Positions 1-11,984 of a DNA stretch of 64,000 nucleotides are shown one piece after another. The DNA is from Brachypodium distachyon. Its lineage: Eukaryota > Streptophyta > Magnoliopsida > Poales > Poaceae. The notes beneath the pieces were generated by a model, which saw only the letters and a program-made list of their open reading frames with translations, did no database searches and had not been told where the DNA came from. Numbering within the stretch: position 1 is the first letter of the stretch; every line of letters begins with the position of its first letter. A program made the translations under genes and the position numbers. The DNA lies in contig NC_016132.3 of assembly GCF_000005505.3 (NCBI RefSeq), positions 682,001 to 746,000 of the forward strand. The letters run 5' to 3'.

Positions 1-275
1 CAGCTAGCCTGCAAGACGAATTTGCTGATCCTCCGAGGAAGATAAAAATTACAGCTAGCTAATCCCCTCCAAGAAAAGTTGGCTTCTTCGATGCTCAAGT
101 CCCATACGATCGATGAATCGATCGATATATTACAAGAGGAGCTACAAAGTACTTGTGGACTCCGGTATGTTAATTAATGCCAGCACATATGCATGATGCA
201 TATATTCTAGATGTACGTATAATTACATTGGTTTATAGATACATAAAAAATGTCGTTCACTTGCTATCAAACTTG

Positions 276-373
276 TACTTCTTTCGATACATAAAAAATG
301 TCGTTCAATTACTATAAAACTTGTACAGATTTTGTATAAAGTGGACGACATTTTTTATGGACGGGAGGAAGTA
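276..373. mobile_element. 98-bp MITE with long inverted arms
   Basis: The left arm begins TACTTCTTTCGATACATAAA and the right arm, read on the minus strand, begins TACTTCCTCCCGTCCATAAA. Both continue into AAAATGTCGTTC/AAAATGTCGTCC, so about 35 bp on each side can pair. A partial second copy of the left arm lies just upstream (238-275), suggesting nested insertion or local duplication. The CTTCCTCC-type terminus and flanking TA suggest a Stowaway (Tc1/mariner) MITE. Confidence 0.6.
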
Positions 374-2398
374 TAAATCTGCACACATGTATACGTCCGT
401 CCGTACGCAGCAGCGCTTTCCCACTTGCAAACCGGGATCTACTACGGAGTACTATATATATGCAAGTAATTAATTGATGTGTACTGCATAATGCATATAT
501 GGGGTCGTCTGAGATCGAAGTCGGAATCTCCTGCAGATTAGTTTATTCCAGCGGGATCAAATACTGATGCCCCGGACTGCTGATCAATTAGTTTAATTCC
601 AAGAGATTTCCTCAGTATCCATACACGTAGCAAATTCATCTGTCAGTAGCACTCCACCAGTAGTATAGTGGAGTGTACTAAATTTTTAGACGGCATGCAT
701 CGGCCAGCTAGCTCAGTCCCTGATAGTATTAATTAAGGGCTTTGAAATTAGCAGCTCTCCCCTTGTGAAAGGTGTGGATTTGGCTGTTCGATCGTACGTT
801 ACGTAGTTGTATGCGTCGTTGGATCCCGACGCTGTTAATTTAATTAATCTCTCCAATTAACCAAGTCTCGTCGTGTTTGTGCCGCTTTGACAGAAACAGC
901 TATCCTCTCTGTTATAATCTTACGTACGACAAAGTTGGCTAATTAATTAATTAATCATTTGGTTTTACTAATTTATTTACTAGCCAGGAATAAACCAGTG
1001 GTACATATCGTTAATCTGTAAGCAAGTCGTCTGTGTTTATTTGCTACGCATTTAAACAAAACGCCAATTGAGACTAGACTAGCTTAGCTAGGAGATTCCG
1101 TTTTAAAAAAGAGAGAAATTCAGTGGTCGGACAGCCGGCCTAGTTGGATCAGCTGACATGTAAAATTAATATCTTCCAGCTAGCTATCGGTCGACCACGA
1201 CGTACAAGCTAGCAGTGTTCTCAAGTTAATTAATTAACGCCCCCATTCCACTACTGATTGTGTATATATCGATCACACGGGTAATTTATATATATAGAAC
1301 GTACATTGCGTCCTAATTTGACCCCGAGTAAAAATCTAAATCAGCAGTAACCAATAATGACTTTACTATACATCATTGATCTTATTTAGGACGGAGGAAG
1401 TTAATATAATGCCGTCGGCGGCGGGCGATCGACCATGCTTGCGTCGTTGTTAACGCGGCCAGCCGGAGTCCGTCACCGTGCAGAGAAAATGTAACGGCAC
1501 GGCACGGAACGATAACGGGATGTCGTTATATTTGGGAGCTATAGCTAGACTCTAGCTAGGGTTGGGCGGATCGCGTGGTCGTTAAGCCAAAGGGAGACGA
1601 AAAGCTGATCGTCCGATATCGATATCGAGATGCTTTGCCTTGCCTTCATGGATCCCTTGGCTTGGCTTGCAGGCTTTGCTTCAGAGTTATCCATCCATAT
1701 ACATCCGTCGATGTTTGCCTTATCACGCCCCAAACGCACGATTAGAGAATAGTTAATCAACCCTTTGTTGTACGCCAGTGGCTAGCTGCTTTACTTGTCC
1801 AAGTCGATCTCAATTAATTGGTTATTAACCAAAGCTTTCTTTCCATCTTTCCTTCTTCCTTTTCTCCCTTTCCATGCTGCTATGCATGTCCACATGCATC
1901 TCTGTCGTACATCCTAATGCATGCAGCAGCAACTAGCAAGTTTCATCCAATTAAGTGCAACTTTTAAGCAGCCGACATGCAGAAATGCACGGCTAATTCT
2001 AGTACGTCACCGAATCGCAGTCACAGATGAATTATTAAAGGTTCTTCTTATTTTTTTTCAGGAGAAGATCGAGATAGACAGGTTCATTCAACCAGCACGT
2101 ACTCTGTTTTATCATCCCCTTTAATTACCATGTGTTTACACCAACGGAATATTGAAGCATGTAGTACTGCATATATATACTCAGCAGCCTGGAACTTGAC
2201 TTTGTCATGGCAGGCTAGATATTAGTAATTCTCAGGCCGGCCGCCGGATGAAACCATTCAGGTTTCAGAGTCGTGCCTAATTGCAGCCTAATCTTAGGTA
2301 CGTCATAACGTCAATGGTGGGGAACAGAAATTTTGGCACGGACAGACCGTCGACCATTGAATTGAATTGAATTGAAGTTCAAATTGGCCCTTCCATTG

Positions 2399-2639
2399 CG
2401 AACGAGTCTCTAGCCTAGTTGGTTAGGGGATCTAGTAGCACCCCTTTGATTCTGAGGACGCGAATTTCAGACCGAAGGGTTAAAAAAATCTCCTGGTCTG
2501 TCCCATACCAAAGCACAGGTCTAAGACCGGCTTTGATCTCACGTGGCATGAGGTTCAGAGATTTTTTAGACCTGTGTGAGAAGGTCTTCTTCTTTCAAAT
2601 GATACTCGGGGATTTCTTCCCCCCGCGGACCTAGTTTTT
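2399..2639 (+). mobile_element. tRNA-derived SINE with 18-bp target-site duplication
   Basis: A 241-bp insert is flanked by perfect 18-bp direct repeats AAATTGGCCCTTCCATTG at 2381-2398 and 2640-2657, the hallmark of LINE-machinery retroposition. Near its 5' end lies TAGCCTAGTTGG, a perfect match to the RNA polymerase III A-box consensus TRGCNNAGTNGG, followed by GTTAGGGG as in tRNA D-arms. A B-box is weak (GATTCTGAGG about 30 bp further on). The 3' end is T-rich rather than a long poly(A). The family name is unknown to me. Confidence 0.7.
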
Positions 2640-5600
2640 AAATTGGCCCTTCCATTGGGCTAGACTTAATTAGACGCCCTCCTAACGATCCTCCTACGTA
2701 CTACGTGTAAAATATACCACCAGGTTTAACTAAAGTTCTTGGGACGAAACACTCTCTAGTCTAGTAATCTGTCAGCATCATTAGGCCGGCCGGACTCGAA
2801 AGCAAGGAAAACCCGAGAATGTGTTTCACACGTAATTTGATCAAAACCAGGAGGGTAGAATTTGATCAGGCTGGTGTGAAAAGATCAGAGGCACACGTGA
2901 ACTAGTAAAGTTAATTAACTACCAGTAATCGCATAACTAAAAGAGATCAGTTAAAAGGCAAAATAAAAGAAGACGAAGACACTGGCAGAGAACGGGAATA
3001 AAGCTGTTTAGCAGGCGTTACGTTCGGACACCGTAACCATCAAGTATGCTTTTGCTTACGTGAGACACCTGACAAAGGGCCCCACCACCGGCCAGGAGCC
3101 ACGTGTCGCCTCCTTGCAACCCATGGCTCAGATCTTCGGCTCTTTGGTGCAAGCTGACGAGGACACCGTTTGTCTGTCGACGTGGATTAATTCGATCCTT
3201 CCGGACAATGCAGCCGACGGAGGAGAAAATTAAGAAAAGAAAATGGGTTCACTTATCCATCCAAGTTATTCTGTGCTTACGGATTAGCACTTGGATCAGA
3301 GTCAATCCATGCATGCATCGCACAAGAATAATCAGCAAGCTTACAGAAACGATCAGAGAATAATCGGCCGACGCTAACATATTCAATTCAGGTAAATGTG
3401 TTGGAATATAGCCAGACTCAGTCGGCGAGTGTGTGTATATATGCCCAAGAACACCGAACTTGTTCTTTCTGAATTTCTTTACCACTTATCCTCTCCCATA
3501 CCATTGTTTTGTAACAAAAAGAATATTATTGGCCGGCGAAACATGAATGAATTCTTTAGCTGTTGTTGTTGATCTCCCTCCTGGCTCCAATGCTTATCAT
3601 ACAAGTTAATTGGATTCCTTTACAGCAGTGCAGTGGGAAGGATGGATAGCACGCACGCATGCTCGTGTCCTTTTCGGTGAAAAGGTAGCTAGCAGGCATA
3701 CGTGAAGCTGCTAGATCGACCTGCAGTACGTGAGGGCAAACGAGATTCGTTGATGGCTAGCCATGGGAGTATATATCCAATCCAAACTTGCGTTTCTGAA
3801 GAAAGAATAGGAACGTGTAAAGATTATCCATTGCGGTTCTAAAAGGGCCTGCATTCAGGTTTTGCTAAAAGAGAAGTTAATTTATCGCAAGAAAGAAGAG
3901 GAGTTATAATGAAGTGTTGTAGTTGATGCAGTTTTCTTTTACCTCAGATTCTTCGGGTAGCAAAGGTTCGGTGAGGGTGCAGACGTGCGCGCTAGCGTTG
4001 TCTGACGACCGTGAAGCTTTTAGCTGAACAAATAAGCTCCACTGACCACACGACTTGAACGCGTCACGGCCGGGTAAAAACCAAAGAAGCCTGCAAAGCA
4101 AATCTGTTTTCGGCTTACAGGCTCTGGCTCTGCGACGCGCGCGTGTCATCGTATATGCTGATGAGAGCTGCTTGGCGTAACGACATCAGTACGACGTACG
4201 ATTAGCAACAGCCGTGGATTAAAACAATCAGATGTGGCACAGCCATGGATCACAGCGTCGTACAAGAATCGGATGGAAAAACATCGTACGCAAGGCAATT
4301 CCGTATACCGATCTGGCTACCAGTTTAATTTGGAGAAAATCTGTACATCTGCATACTCATATTACGCATTAATTAACCCTTCACAAGATCGTAAAAATCT
4401 GGGATAATCTACACAGCAAGTTTGCATACATGTCATGCCATGACTCTTGTCTCTGGGCGGGCCAACTCGTCAGGACGGCCCAACTTTGGGCGTATGGCCC
4501 ATGGAATGGAAGTAAGGTCATCTTGTACTGCCAAGACACACCCCAGGCAGTTTCTCAATGTTGTTGTTACACCTTACTAAAAAAAAAAAGAGTTATTGAT
4601 ACACCGTACGGAATACGTATTAACTACCCGAAAGTTGGGTGTACAACAGCATTACAAGGAAAGAAATCATCACATTTTTGTTTCTTGGTCGTGGGATACG
4701 ATTTCAACGGAACGAATAAACAGGATACAAGAGTGAGAAGATCCTAACACGTACTATTACTCTATTAGCAAACAAGGAACATATATTCAGCCGGGCGAGG
4801 GATATAGAAATGGAACGAACTTTTTTTTTTGAGGGAAAGAAATGGAACGAACTAAAGCAAATTAAACAGTGTCCTGACCGTGACCAGGCCTATTAAGTCG
4901 TTCGGACAATGGCATATAGCGATATCCTCTTGCAAAAAAAGTGCACACCCCTAGGCCCAACCACATCAAAGAACCACCAGGCCCAACAACACTGCTTGAT
5001 TCAGAAATGTTTTTTTTTTCTCATTTCGAAAACTCTATATATACAAATAAAGAAAAGAGACAAGAAAAATAAACCACCATTCAAAATAAAACCACTCCTT
5101 TGTTTTGGCAGGAGTAGAAAACAAAGTACTCGTATTGCCGGTTCTGCTAGCGCTAGCGAGTAACAACCAAATCTATCAACACTAACCATAGACGAGTGTA
5201 AGTTCTGCATGGAGCCGTGAAGCTTTAGCTGAAGAAATAAGCCAACGCGCGTGTGAGGCGAAAAGGAGAAGGGTGCAAGCGAAGGAAGGAGCGGCTGGGA
5301 ATCATTCAGAATGGACGGAATAGGAAAGTCTGCCGGTCAGCTTCTCCGACCAACCAGGCATCGATCGATATCCATGGCCAGCCGAGAGAAATGACATGAG
5401 CTTTCCTTCCCACCCACCCATTCTCACGACGCCCAGCCTCCTTCGCTCTCCCTACCAGAGCCCACAGGATAAGATACGATGAATGTATCTATTCTTAAAA
5501 AGGTCTAGATGTAATATTTGGACGACAATTTAAGATTCAAGAAAGTAGTGACGACAATTTAGGATCGAAGAAAATAGTATAACAGCAGCACCTCGTTGGT

Positions 5601-6252
5601 GCTCAGCTCAGTTGCAAACGGGGTGCTCAACTGGTTGCTTGCGAGATTCGGCCAATGTCGGTGCAACGGCAACATTAATGTGGGAATTAAACGTTACGGG
5701 TTTGTCTTGAATCAGGCAACCCTACAACACGGTACTACCTCTGAATGCAGCAGCTTTGCAATTGCAGGTAGTACGGTGCTCTGGCCGACTCGTCCCGTCG
5801 TGATCTGCCACTGTGCCACGCTACTAGTCTGGCCACCAACGGCTGAATTTCCTGGCAGCTAGTGGTGCCATACTGCCATTGCGTGGTGCTATAGTCTAGC
5901 TACCGATGATAATGGACAGAGGATAGGGCTTTGCAGGCTAGGGCTGGCTGGGTGCAAAATGACTGTTGACTACCCGTGGCCGTGGTCGTGATCGATCTAT
6001 TGACAGACGCCAGTGCAGCGGTGCCTTGCTTTACTTGACTCTGTCACTTGTTGTGCTGCAGCTTTGCTTGACCTATTGGCTACTGAGTCAAGGCTGAGAC
6101 CTGCATCGATGAGACGCTAGCTAGCTGGAGCACTGGGACGTACTGATGGGACTACACACGTCTAATATTGCAGACAAGTAAAGCTCAACCAAATTTTTTT
6201 CATGGCCGGGTCCAAACCAAATAGCCCCCGGTTACAAACGCTCACGTCTCAG

Positions 6253-6330
6253 CTCACATGCTCCCTTAATTCCCTTTGCAATCAATTCTTCTCACATGCT
6301 CCCTTAATTCCCTTTGCAATCAATTCTTTA
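6253..6330. repeat. 38-bp direct duplication
   Basis: A 38-bp unit beginning CTCACATGCTCCCTTAATTC and ending AATCAATTCTT occurs twice back to back, starting at 6253 and 6291, with no difference seen. This indicates a recent local slippage or double-strand-break repair event. Confidence 0.85.
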
Positions 6331-7032
6331 ATTCTTCGTCTTGTGAGAATCATATTTCTTTTTTTGCAAGAAGTGTGAGAATCATATTGGGCCGGAGCAA
6401 TCAATTTTTGAATTTAGGAAAATGGCCAGTGGGTTCTTAAGCGCCGGCACTCACATTTAGCGTTGGGGGCCGGCTGGAGATGCTTTTACCTCCCAAACCT
6501 TATTAATGCCCGCACCAATTTCACCTCTCGTTTTACCGAAATATCAACACATTTGAGTGTTGTTGATTTTAGAATGAGAAAGATGTAGTACAACAAATAT
6601 TGTTTACGTTTCATACTTCTCATGGACAGTCTTCTCGCATTTCCTGCTCACCAATAAACGGAGCTGGTATTTCTTATTTTCGACGTTGATTTGCTTTCAT
6701 GTTACCCCCAAAAAAAAAATTGCTTTCATGTTACCCGCAAAAAAAGTATTTGCTTTCAAGTTCAGAGATGGGCTTTCTAAACTGGAAAGCGTGTTGCACG
6801 AATGTGTTTGTCCATTGGCCCATGAATTTGTTAGTGTGTTTTCTTATTATCACTTTGACGAAGTGATACTAGAATTATGACTCTGAACTATATTGCTCGA
6901 AAGTCGAAACCATATATCGGTAAATACAGTTCGCTGCCGGCCATTTCCCCAGCAGTACTCCAAAGTCCAAACCCCTCCATTTCCTGCACCCCAGCCACCG
7001 GAAACTCGCAAAATCCGTCTCTCTCTGCCTCC

Positions 7033-10000
7033 ATGGAGGACGACGGCGGCGCCGAGGACCGCCTGAGCGCGCTCCCGGACGACGTGCTCATAGACATCCT
7101 CGTCAAGCTCGAGGACGCCGCGGCCGCCGCGCGGACCAGCATCCTCGCGCCCCGCTGGCGCCGCCTCTGGGCGCTCCTCCCGGAGATCCGCCTCTGCGTC
7201 AAGCACCACCGCATAGCCCCCGCCCTCGCCGCGCACCAAGCTCTCTCCTTCCGCCGCCTCGTGGTCGCCACCGGAGACGACGCCTCCCCCGGATCCCTCT
7301 CGGCCTGGCTCCCCGCCGCCTCTCCGGCTCCCTGGTCCTCGCGGTGGTCCGGCGGGATCAGGCCGCCGCTGAAGAAGAAAGAGCCGGAGCCGCCGTAGAT
7401 CTGCCCTGCTTCGAGAAAGCCACCTCGATCGCGCTCGATCTCGGCTTCCTCGCCCTCGCCCTGCCGTCTTCTTCTTCTTCTGGAGTATTCGCGCGGCTCA
7501 AACACCTCCATCTGGCCGGCATCCAGCTGCGCCATGGCAGCGACGGCAGTCAGTCCAAGCTCGGCCACGCCGTCTCCTCCGAGAAATGCCCGTCCTTGCA
7601 GAGCCTCCACGTTCAAGCCGTCCGGAGCCTGGAGGACGACTTCGCGATCCACTCGGAATCTCTGCTGCTCATAGAGCTCTGGGGACTCCATGACTTGCAG
7701 CGGCTCACCGTCGTGGCACCGGCGCTTCAACGGTTGAGAGTGGAGACTTTGCTTCGACGATGCTCCGAATCCGTGTGAGCCGGTTGTGAATGTCTCGGCG
7801 CCTCTGCTCGTGTTGCTCGATTGGATGGTTGGGTATGATCCAAGCTCTGTGGAGCTGGGCGAGTTGGCGCATCTCCATTGGCTCGGCATTGAACTTTCTG
7901 TTCTGGATGAAGAGGACGTAGAGGCTTTTGCAAACAATCACCATCGCATGAAGCATTTGCAGCGCTACGAGCGCGTCCTCGACTCTCTTAATATCGTTCT
8001 TTCCTTTCCGCCGGTGAGTACATTCTATGCCATTTTATCTCAGCTAAGTGTTTGGCTTGGACATGTCCTTGTGAACTGATGAACTTGTTATGTGCACCCA
8101 TCTCTATGGCTTCCTACAAATCTACAGGAAATTGGTACCAACCAATATTCGATGGAAGACATGCCAAGGCTCCCTAACGTTGTATTCTTGGCGCTGGGTA
8201 TAAGTTCGTATGGACATTCCTTTGCAGCCAGCTCATTTGATGTTCTCAGCAGCTGCCCTGGTATACAAAGGCTGGATCTTGATTTTCTTCCAGGAAGCCC
8301 ACCAGAGGTAGCTAGCTCTGTCCTTAATTGTTTTTCTTCTTCTTCTGATATTTCAGTTATGAGGGAACTCGTATTGACAATTCTATTTTGGTGTTAGTTT
8401 GAGCTGGTAGGTACCCTATTCTAGATTTTTGATTGGTATTTCGTGCTTGCTCCGTAAGTGTATGTCTTGAATATGGCTTATGTTAGCTCTCAATGGCAAT
8501 ACTTTGCTCTTCATCTTTCACAAATTTGCATAATACTTGGGTTTAGTAATAACTTGATAATAGCTTTACTTTTCAAACATTGATATAGTCTGTGCAAGCT
8601 AGAATAACTTGACAAATGTATGAATTCCTCTTTCTAGCAATGAAATGGGACCCCTTCTTTCTATACCCACTGAGATCTTAATAAATATGGAATAGAGATA
8701 AGAGATACCCGATGATTTGTCTGAATTAATGTTACAGGATGATCGTTGTACTTGTATATTTGCTAAAAAAAAGTTGTACTTGTATGATCACCAAAGTTTC
8801 TGCCATGAGTTGGCATCAACAAATTTCTAGGTGTTATTCTTTTCTAAATTTTGTCAATAGTATTATATATATGTCGAAGCTATCGGTGTCTAATAATTCT
8901 AATATTCTTATCTTTTGATTTTTGTCATAAGACTTCTGATTCAATACACCCCCCTCTTCCAACGAAAACACGAGAACGGTCCAGATCACTCCGTACCCCT
9001 TCATAAAAAAGGACATGATGGACATTAATTAATATTTTCTTCTCTTCTTTCCACCTGGCTCCGAACAACATTAGATGTTTTTGATTTTGCCGGAGATTGC
9101 ACCGTTGGATCGCGACGAAATTTCACGAGCTTGTAGTAGACACAATTCCACACAATCCCACTGAAGGGATCAGCGAAATACTTCTTGAGCCAGCAGGAAA
9201 CATGCTAACAATTCGGAGGTTTGTGCTGTCCCGCACGGCTGTGAGAAATCCAAACAACACTCGGTGTTTTGCAATTTTTCAAAGATTCCATCGTTGGGTC
9301 GCGATGAAATTTCACATTGTAGTGGTACACAAAATTCCGCACATTCTCACCGAAGGGATCGGCGAAATCTTTCTTGAGGCAGCGGGGAACATGCGAACAA
9401 TTTGGACGTTTGTGCTGTCTCGCAGGGTCGCGAGAAATTCAAACAACACTCGGTTTTTTCAAATTTTTTGGAGATTCCACCGTTGGATCGCGACAAAATT
9501 TTACACTATGCTAGTAGACAAAATTCCACACAATCTCACCGAAGGGATCGTCGAATAATGATTGGATCAACGGAAAACATGCGAACAAGTCAGACATTCG
9601 TGCTGTGACGCACGGCCGTGAGGAATCCGAACAACACTTCGTATTTTGGAGTTGGCCAGAGATTTCACCGTCGGATCTAGACGAAATTTCACACCGTCAT
9701 AGTAGACACAATTTGGCACAATCTCACCTATGGGATTGCCGAAATAATGCTTTAGAATGCAGATACTTTGCGAGAAAGGAGGCAGGAGGAAGGAAAAGAT
9801 TAGGCAAAAAGAGAGCAAAAGAAAATAAAAAGAAAAACGTGAAAAGACCATCCTGTCCTTCTGAGTTTGGGAAGGGGTTGTATTGAATTAGGCCTCTTGT
9901 CATAAACCTTGTCATATATACATGTATGCCCCTTGCTTCAGGAACGAACTCCATGCCCATCAGGTTGCGTTTGTCATCATCCGCAAAACTGGAGCACCGA

Positions 10001-10229
10001 TGAACTTGTGCTGAATTGCCTCGAAGAAGTGGAAATCCATGACTTGGGTGGAACTGAATATGAAGTTGATCTTGTGAAAAAGCTATTCGATTGGGCAACG
10101 GTGCTAAATCTGATGAGAGTATATTTTGCGGAATCAATCACTGAAAGCAAGGCCGAAGAGCTGCGTCAGCTGTTACTAAGCTTATCTAGGCCAGACATAT
10201 GTATGAAAGTTAGCATGTTCGTTCCATGA
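7033..10229 (+). pseudogene. F-box/LRR/FBD-type protein, frameshifted pseudogene
   Basis: Exons 7033-8013, 8128-8307 and 9942-10229 join in phase 0 with GT-AG introns. The ATG at 7033 opens an F-box (LSALPDDVLIDILVKL, then SILAPRWRRLW) typical of substrate adaptors of SCF ubiquitin ligases; leucine-rich repeats follow, and the last exon is an FBD domain (CPSGCVCHHPQNW, LNCLEEVEI). Two frameshifts break exon 1. Near 7314 one base is lost, so the frame runs into TAG at 7396-7398. Near 7748-7750 one T is gained (CTTT) and the original frame returns. Together they restore exon length (981 nt) but leave about 145 codons out of frame and an early stop. Intron 2 is swollen by a tandem repeat. The two shifts could be assembly errors, but as read this gene cannot make a full protein. 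Confidence 0.8.
9074..9760. repeat. Four-copy 189-bp tandem repeat inside the FBD gene intron
   Basis: The marker CCGTTGGATCGCGACGAAAT or close variants recurs at 9102, 9291, 9480 and 9668, giving periods of 189, 189 and 188 bp. Units also share phrases like CACAATCTCACCGAAGGGATC and GAGAAATCCAAACAACACTCGG. Copies differ by roughly 10-20 percent. Because 189 is divisible by three, one frame stays open across copies 1-3 (9097-9558) and encodes a 63-residue periodic peptide. I treat that frame as a by-product of the repeat. The source may be an internal array of a larger transposon. Confidence 0.85.
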
Positions 10230-10620
10230 TACTACTGGTAACCACGGTTTGTCGCTCACGGCGGTTATCAGTCCTGGCATTTTTGTGAGGCTGAACTTCT
10301 GTTTGCTTTAGTGGAAAGGGACTCCTTGTGTTCGTATTGGCTGGATAGCTGTGAATGTGATTGTCCTTGTCTCTTTTACTTATCTTGTTATGAAATAGTT
10401 TATCAAGCTTTAGAATCGATCGGTATGCTTTCCAAAATCTTGGCCTCTTCAGGAACCAAAATCTTTACAGATTGAATAAAATTGGCGGATGAGCCGTCGC
10501 GTGAGTGATCCGTGCCTGGGTCGAACACTCTAGCTAGCTTTGCTTGACCTGTTCGATCAAGCCTTGATTAATTAGCCATGACGGATTGAACGTGTCCTTA
10601 CGTACCAATTAATGCACACA
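10230..10620. other. 3' region of the FBD pseudogene; no gene seen
   Basis: This stretch follows the FBD stop codon. It contains no open frame of note. It probably includes the 3' UTR of the pseudogene and spacer up to the PepA promoter. Confidence 0.4.
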
Positions 10621-10630
10621 AGGGCCGGCC

Positions 10631-10923
10631 CACTTGACTTGGACCGACGACTCTGACCACTTGACTTTGGCCCCTGGCCTGATCCATGCGTCAGCACGCG
10701 CCACTACGGAGTAGTCCTCTGTCTCATGATTCTCGTCTCAAATTTGTTCGGAATGGATATATTTATTTCTAAAAAAGTCTAGATACATGTAATATTTCGA
10801 CAAGAATTATGGGACTCATGGAGTACATCTTAATTCAGCATGCATTGAGTTACTGCCGGGTACGACGTACTCTACTTTAATCTGCTCAGTAAACATGAAT
10901 TATAAGTACTCCATATATATAAA
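10631..10923 (+). promoter_or_regulatory. PepA upstream region: W-boxes and TATA
   Basis: Two TTGAC W-box cores (10634-10638 and 10661-10665) surround GACGACTCTGACC, which matches the GACGACTTTGACC block of the other peptide genes with one change that breaks its W-box. A TATATATAAA box at about 10913-10922 lies 135 bp before the ATG. A degenerate Stowaway-like sequence (10738-10832) has inserted between the two, which explains why the W-boxes are further from the ATG than in the paralogues. WRKY transcription factors are known to bind TTGAC(C/T). Confidence 0.5.
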
Positions 10924-11057
10924 CAAATGAGGGTAAGGCAAACTGGTACCCCCCTGCTTGGGTGCATTGCATATCACTTCACTGTTGTCGCTGTCACCTA
11001 ACATACGTATACACAGAAGCGCCGCACAAGGTGATTACTCGACAGCGTATCAAGATC

Positions 11058-11467
11058 ATGCATAGGCGCTCTGCTGCTGCGGCGGTCATCCTGGCTATCA
11101 TATGCTGCTCCCTGCCCTGCTCCATGGCAGTCCAAGGTACGTACGTTCCTCTAGCTAGCTACTACTCAAGTTCTGCAGGCAAGTATTTGTTGTGCATGCG
11201 GTTACAGATGATGGGTGACAAGCTATATATATGTGCACTTGCTGTGCAGTAGTAGTTCATCCGGAGGGAGACCGTCGGGAAGAGCTTCCTCCGTCGCCGT
11301 GGCCCGCGCGGGGGGTTAGATGCGGCCGTTGCATGTCGCCGAATGCAGCAACGACGACGACGGCGTCCGCGCTCCTTACGCTGCACCACCGTAAAAAGAC
11401 CCTGCAGAAGAAGCACGCCGTCGTCGTCGATCTTTACTATACCAAAGCACCACCCATGCTGCCATGA
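11058..11467 (+). CDS. PepA: small secreted proline-rich peptide precursor
   Basis: Exons 11058-11136 and 11250-11467 join in phase 1 to encode 98 residues. Exon 1 is a signal peptide (MHRRS, then hydrophobic AAAAVILAIICCSLPCSMAV) ending in the family-wide Q-G junction. Exon 2 encodes the mature region: a VVHPEGDR start, LPPSPWP, a CGRC (CxxC) pair, and HHRKKTLQKK, the family core with one extra Lys. The tail after the core is the longest of the family (to APPMLP). Codons and layout match the other copies downstream. I do not recognise the family. It resembles precursors of processed signalling peptides: a short secreted protein, a conserved basic motif near the C-terminus and proline-rich spacers. 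Function is not known. Confidence 0.72.
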
Positions 11468-11624
11468 CGTGCCACTAGCCTTGTACTCCTGTCAACCAGC
11501 TGTGTGCTCTTGTTTTGCTTTGATAAATAAAGTTTGCTTTGCGAAATGAGAAAAATAACCGATGGTTTTGGTATTAATTTCTCAGGCGACGACCTATCAA
11601 TGAATACATAAGACGGTAATAATA

Positions 11625-11735
11625 CTCTCTCCAATCCATATTAATTGTCGAAATATTACATGTATCTAGATGTTTTTGGGCATAGATATATACATCCATA
11701 TTTAGACAAATTTGAGATAATTATATATCGGAGGT
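11625..11735. mobile_element. Stowaway MITE (degenerate)
   Basis: The block starts TA-CTCTCTCCAATCC and has the usual Stowaway interior (GTCGAAATATTACATGTATC, then CATATTTAGACAAATTTGAG). The right terminus is worn. It sits between PepA and PepB. Confidence 0.65.
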
Positions 11736-11870
11736 TCACGTGGACGTGGACGTACCGTGGCGGCTCCTGTTCTGGAGCAACTCTCAAACAGTCACCGCGT
11801 GTGTCATTCTCATAAGGCAAAAATTCCAATTCTCCTCTATCGACCGGTCGACAGTCGACAACACAACTTC

Positions 11871-11911
11871 GATTGACCGGGACCTAGCTAGCTATAAATC
11901 GGAGTCTTTGC
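11871..11911 (+). promoter_or_regulatory. PepB promoter: W-box, TATA and GAGTCTTTGCG block
   Basis: TTGACC lies at 11873-11878, GCTATAAATC at 11891-11900 and GGAGTCTTTGCG from 11901. The same order (CGAC...TTGACC...GGAGTCTTTGCG) is seen upstream of PepC and PepE. A CATAAGGCAA block about 55 bp upstream of the W-box is also shared with PepC. The ATG is at 11985, so the TATA-like box is about 90 bp upstream. Confidence 0.55.
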
Positions 11912-11984
11912 GAGGCGATCGGTCCGCACTATCTTCAGAGTAGAAGCTTAAGCACCGGTTGTACCACCACAGCTGAGATAATTA

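Larger units (their letters stand above)
1..6870. other. Gene-free region with small transposons
   Basis: I see no convincing gene here. Open frames are short, lack family resemblance and several lack an ATG. The stretch is AT-rich with many CTAGCTAG and TTAATTAA tracts. It holds a 98-bp MITE (276-373), a short inverted-repeat element around 1308-1402 starting GTCCTAA and ending TTAGGAC, a SINE (2399-2639), a degenerate Stowaway-like block near 5480-5580, and a 38-bp direct duplication at 6253-6330. Confidence 0.6.

Noticed and set aside
2399..2639. Functional tRNA gene
   Set aside because: The A-box is perfect, but no cloverleaf or strong B-box follows, and target-site duplications show a retroposon.
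6888..7937. 349-residue open frame on the minus strand
   Set aside because: It is antisense to the GC-rich F-box exon, has low-complexity composition and no domain; the plus strand clearly encodes F-box and LRR motifs.
9097..9558. 153-residue frame with 63-residue repeats as a real gene
   Set aside because: It lies in an intron repeat array, begins at a GTG-type or internal position without promoter or family features, and breaks in copy 4.
9074..9760. CRISPR-like array
   Set aside because: Units are 189 bp and repeat throughout, with no short conserved repeat and unique spacers; the DNA is eukaryotic.
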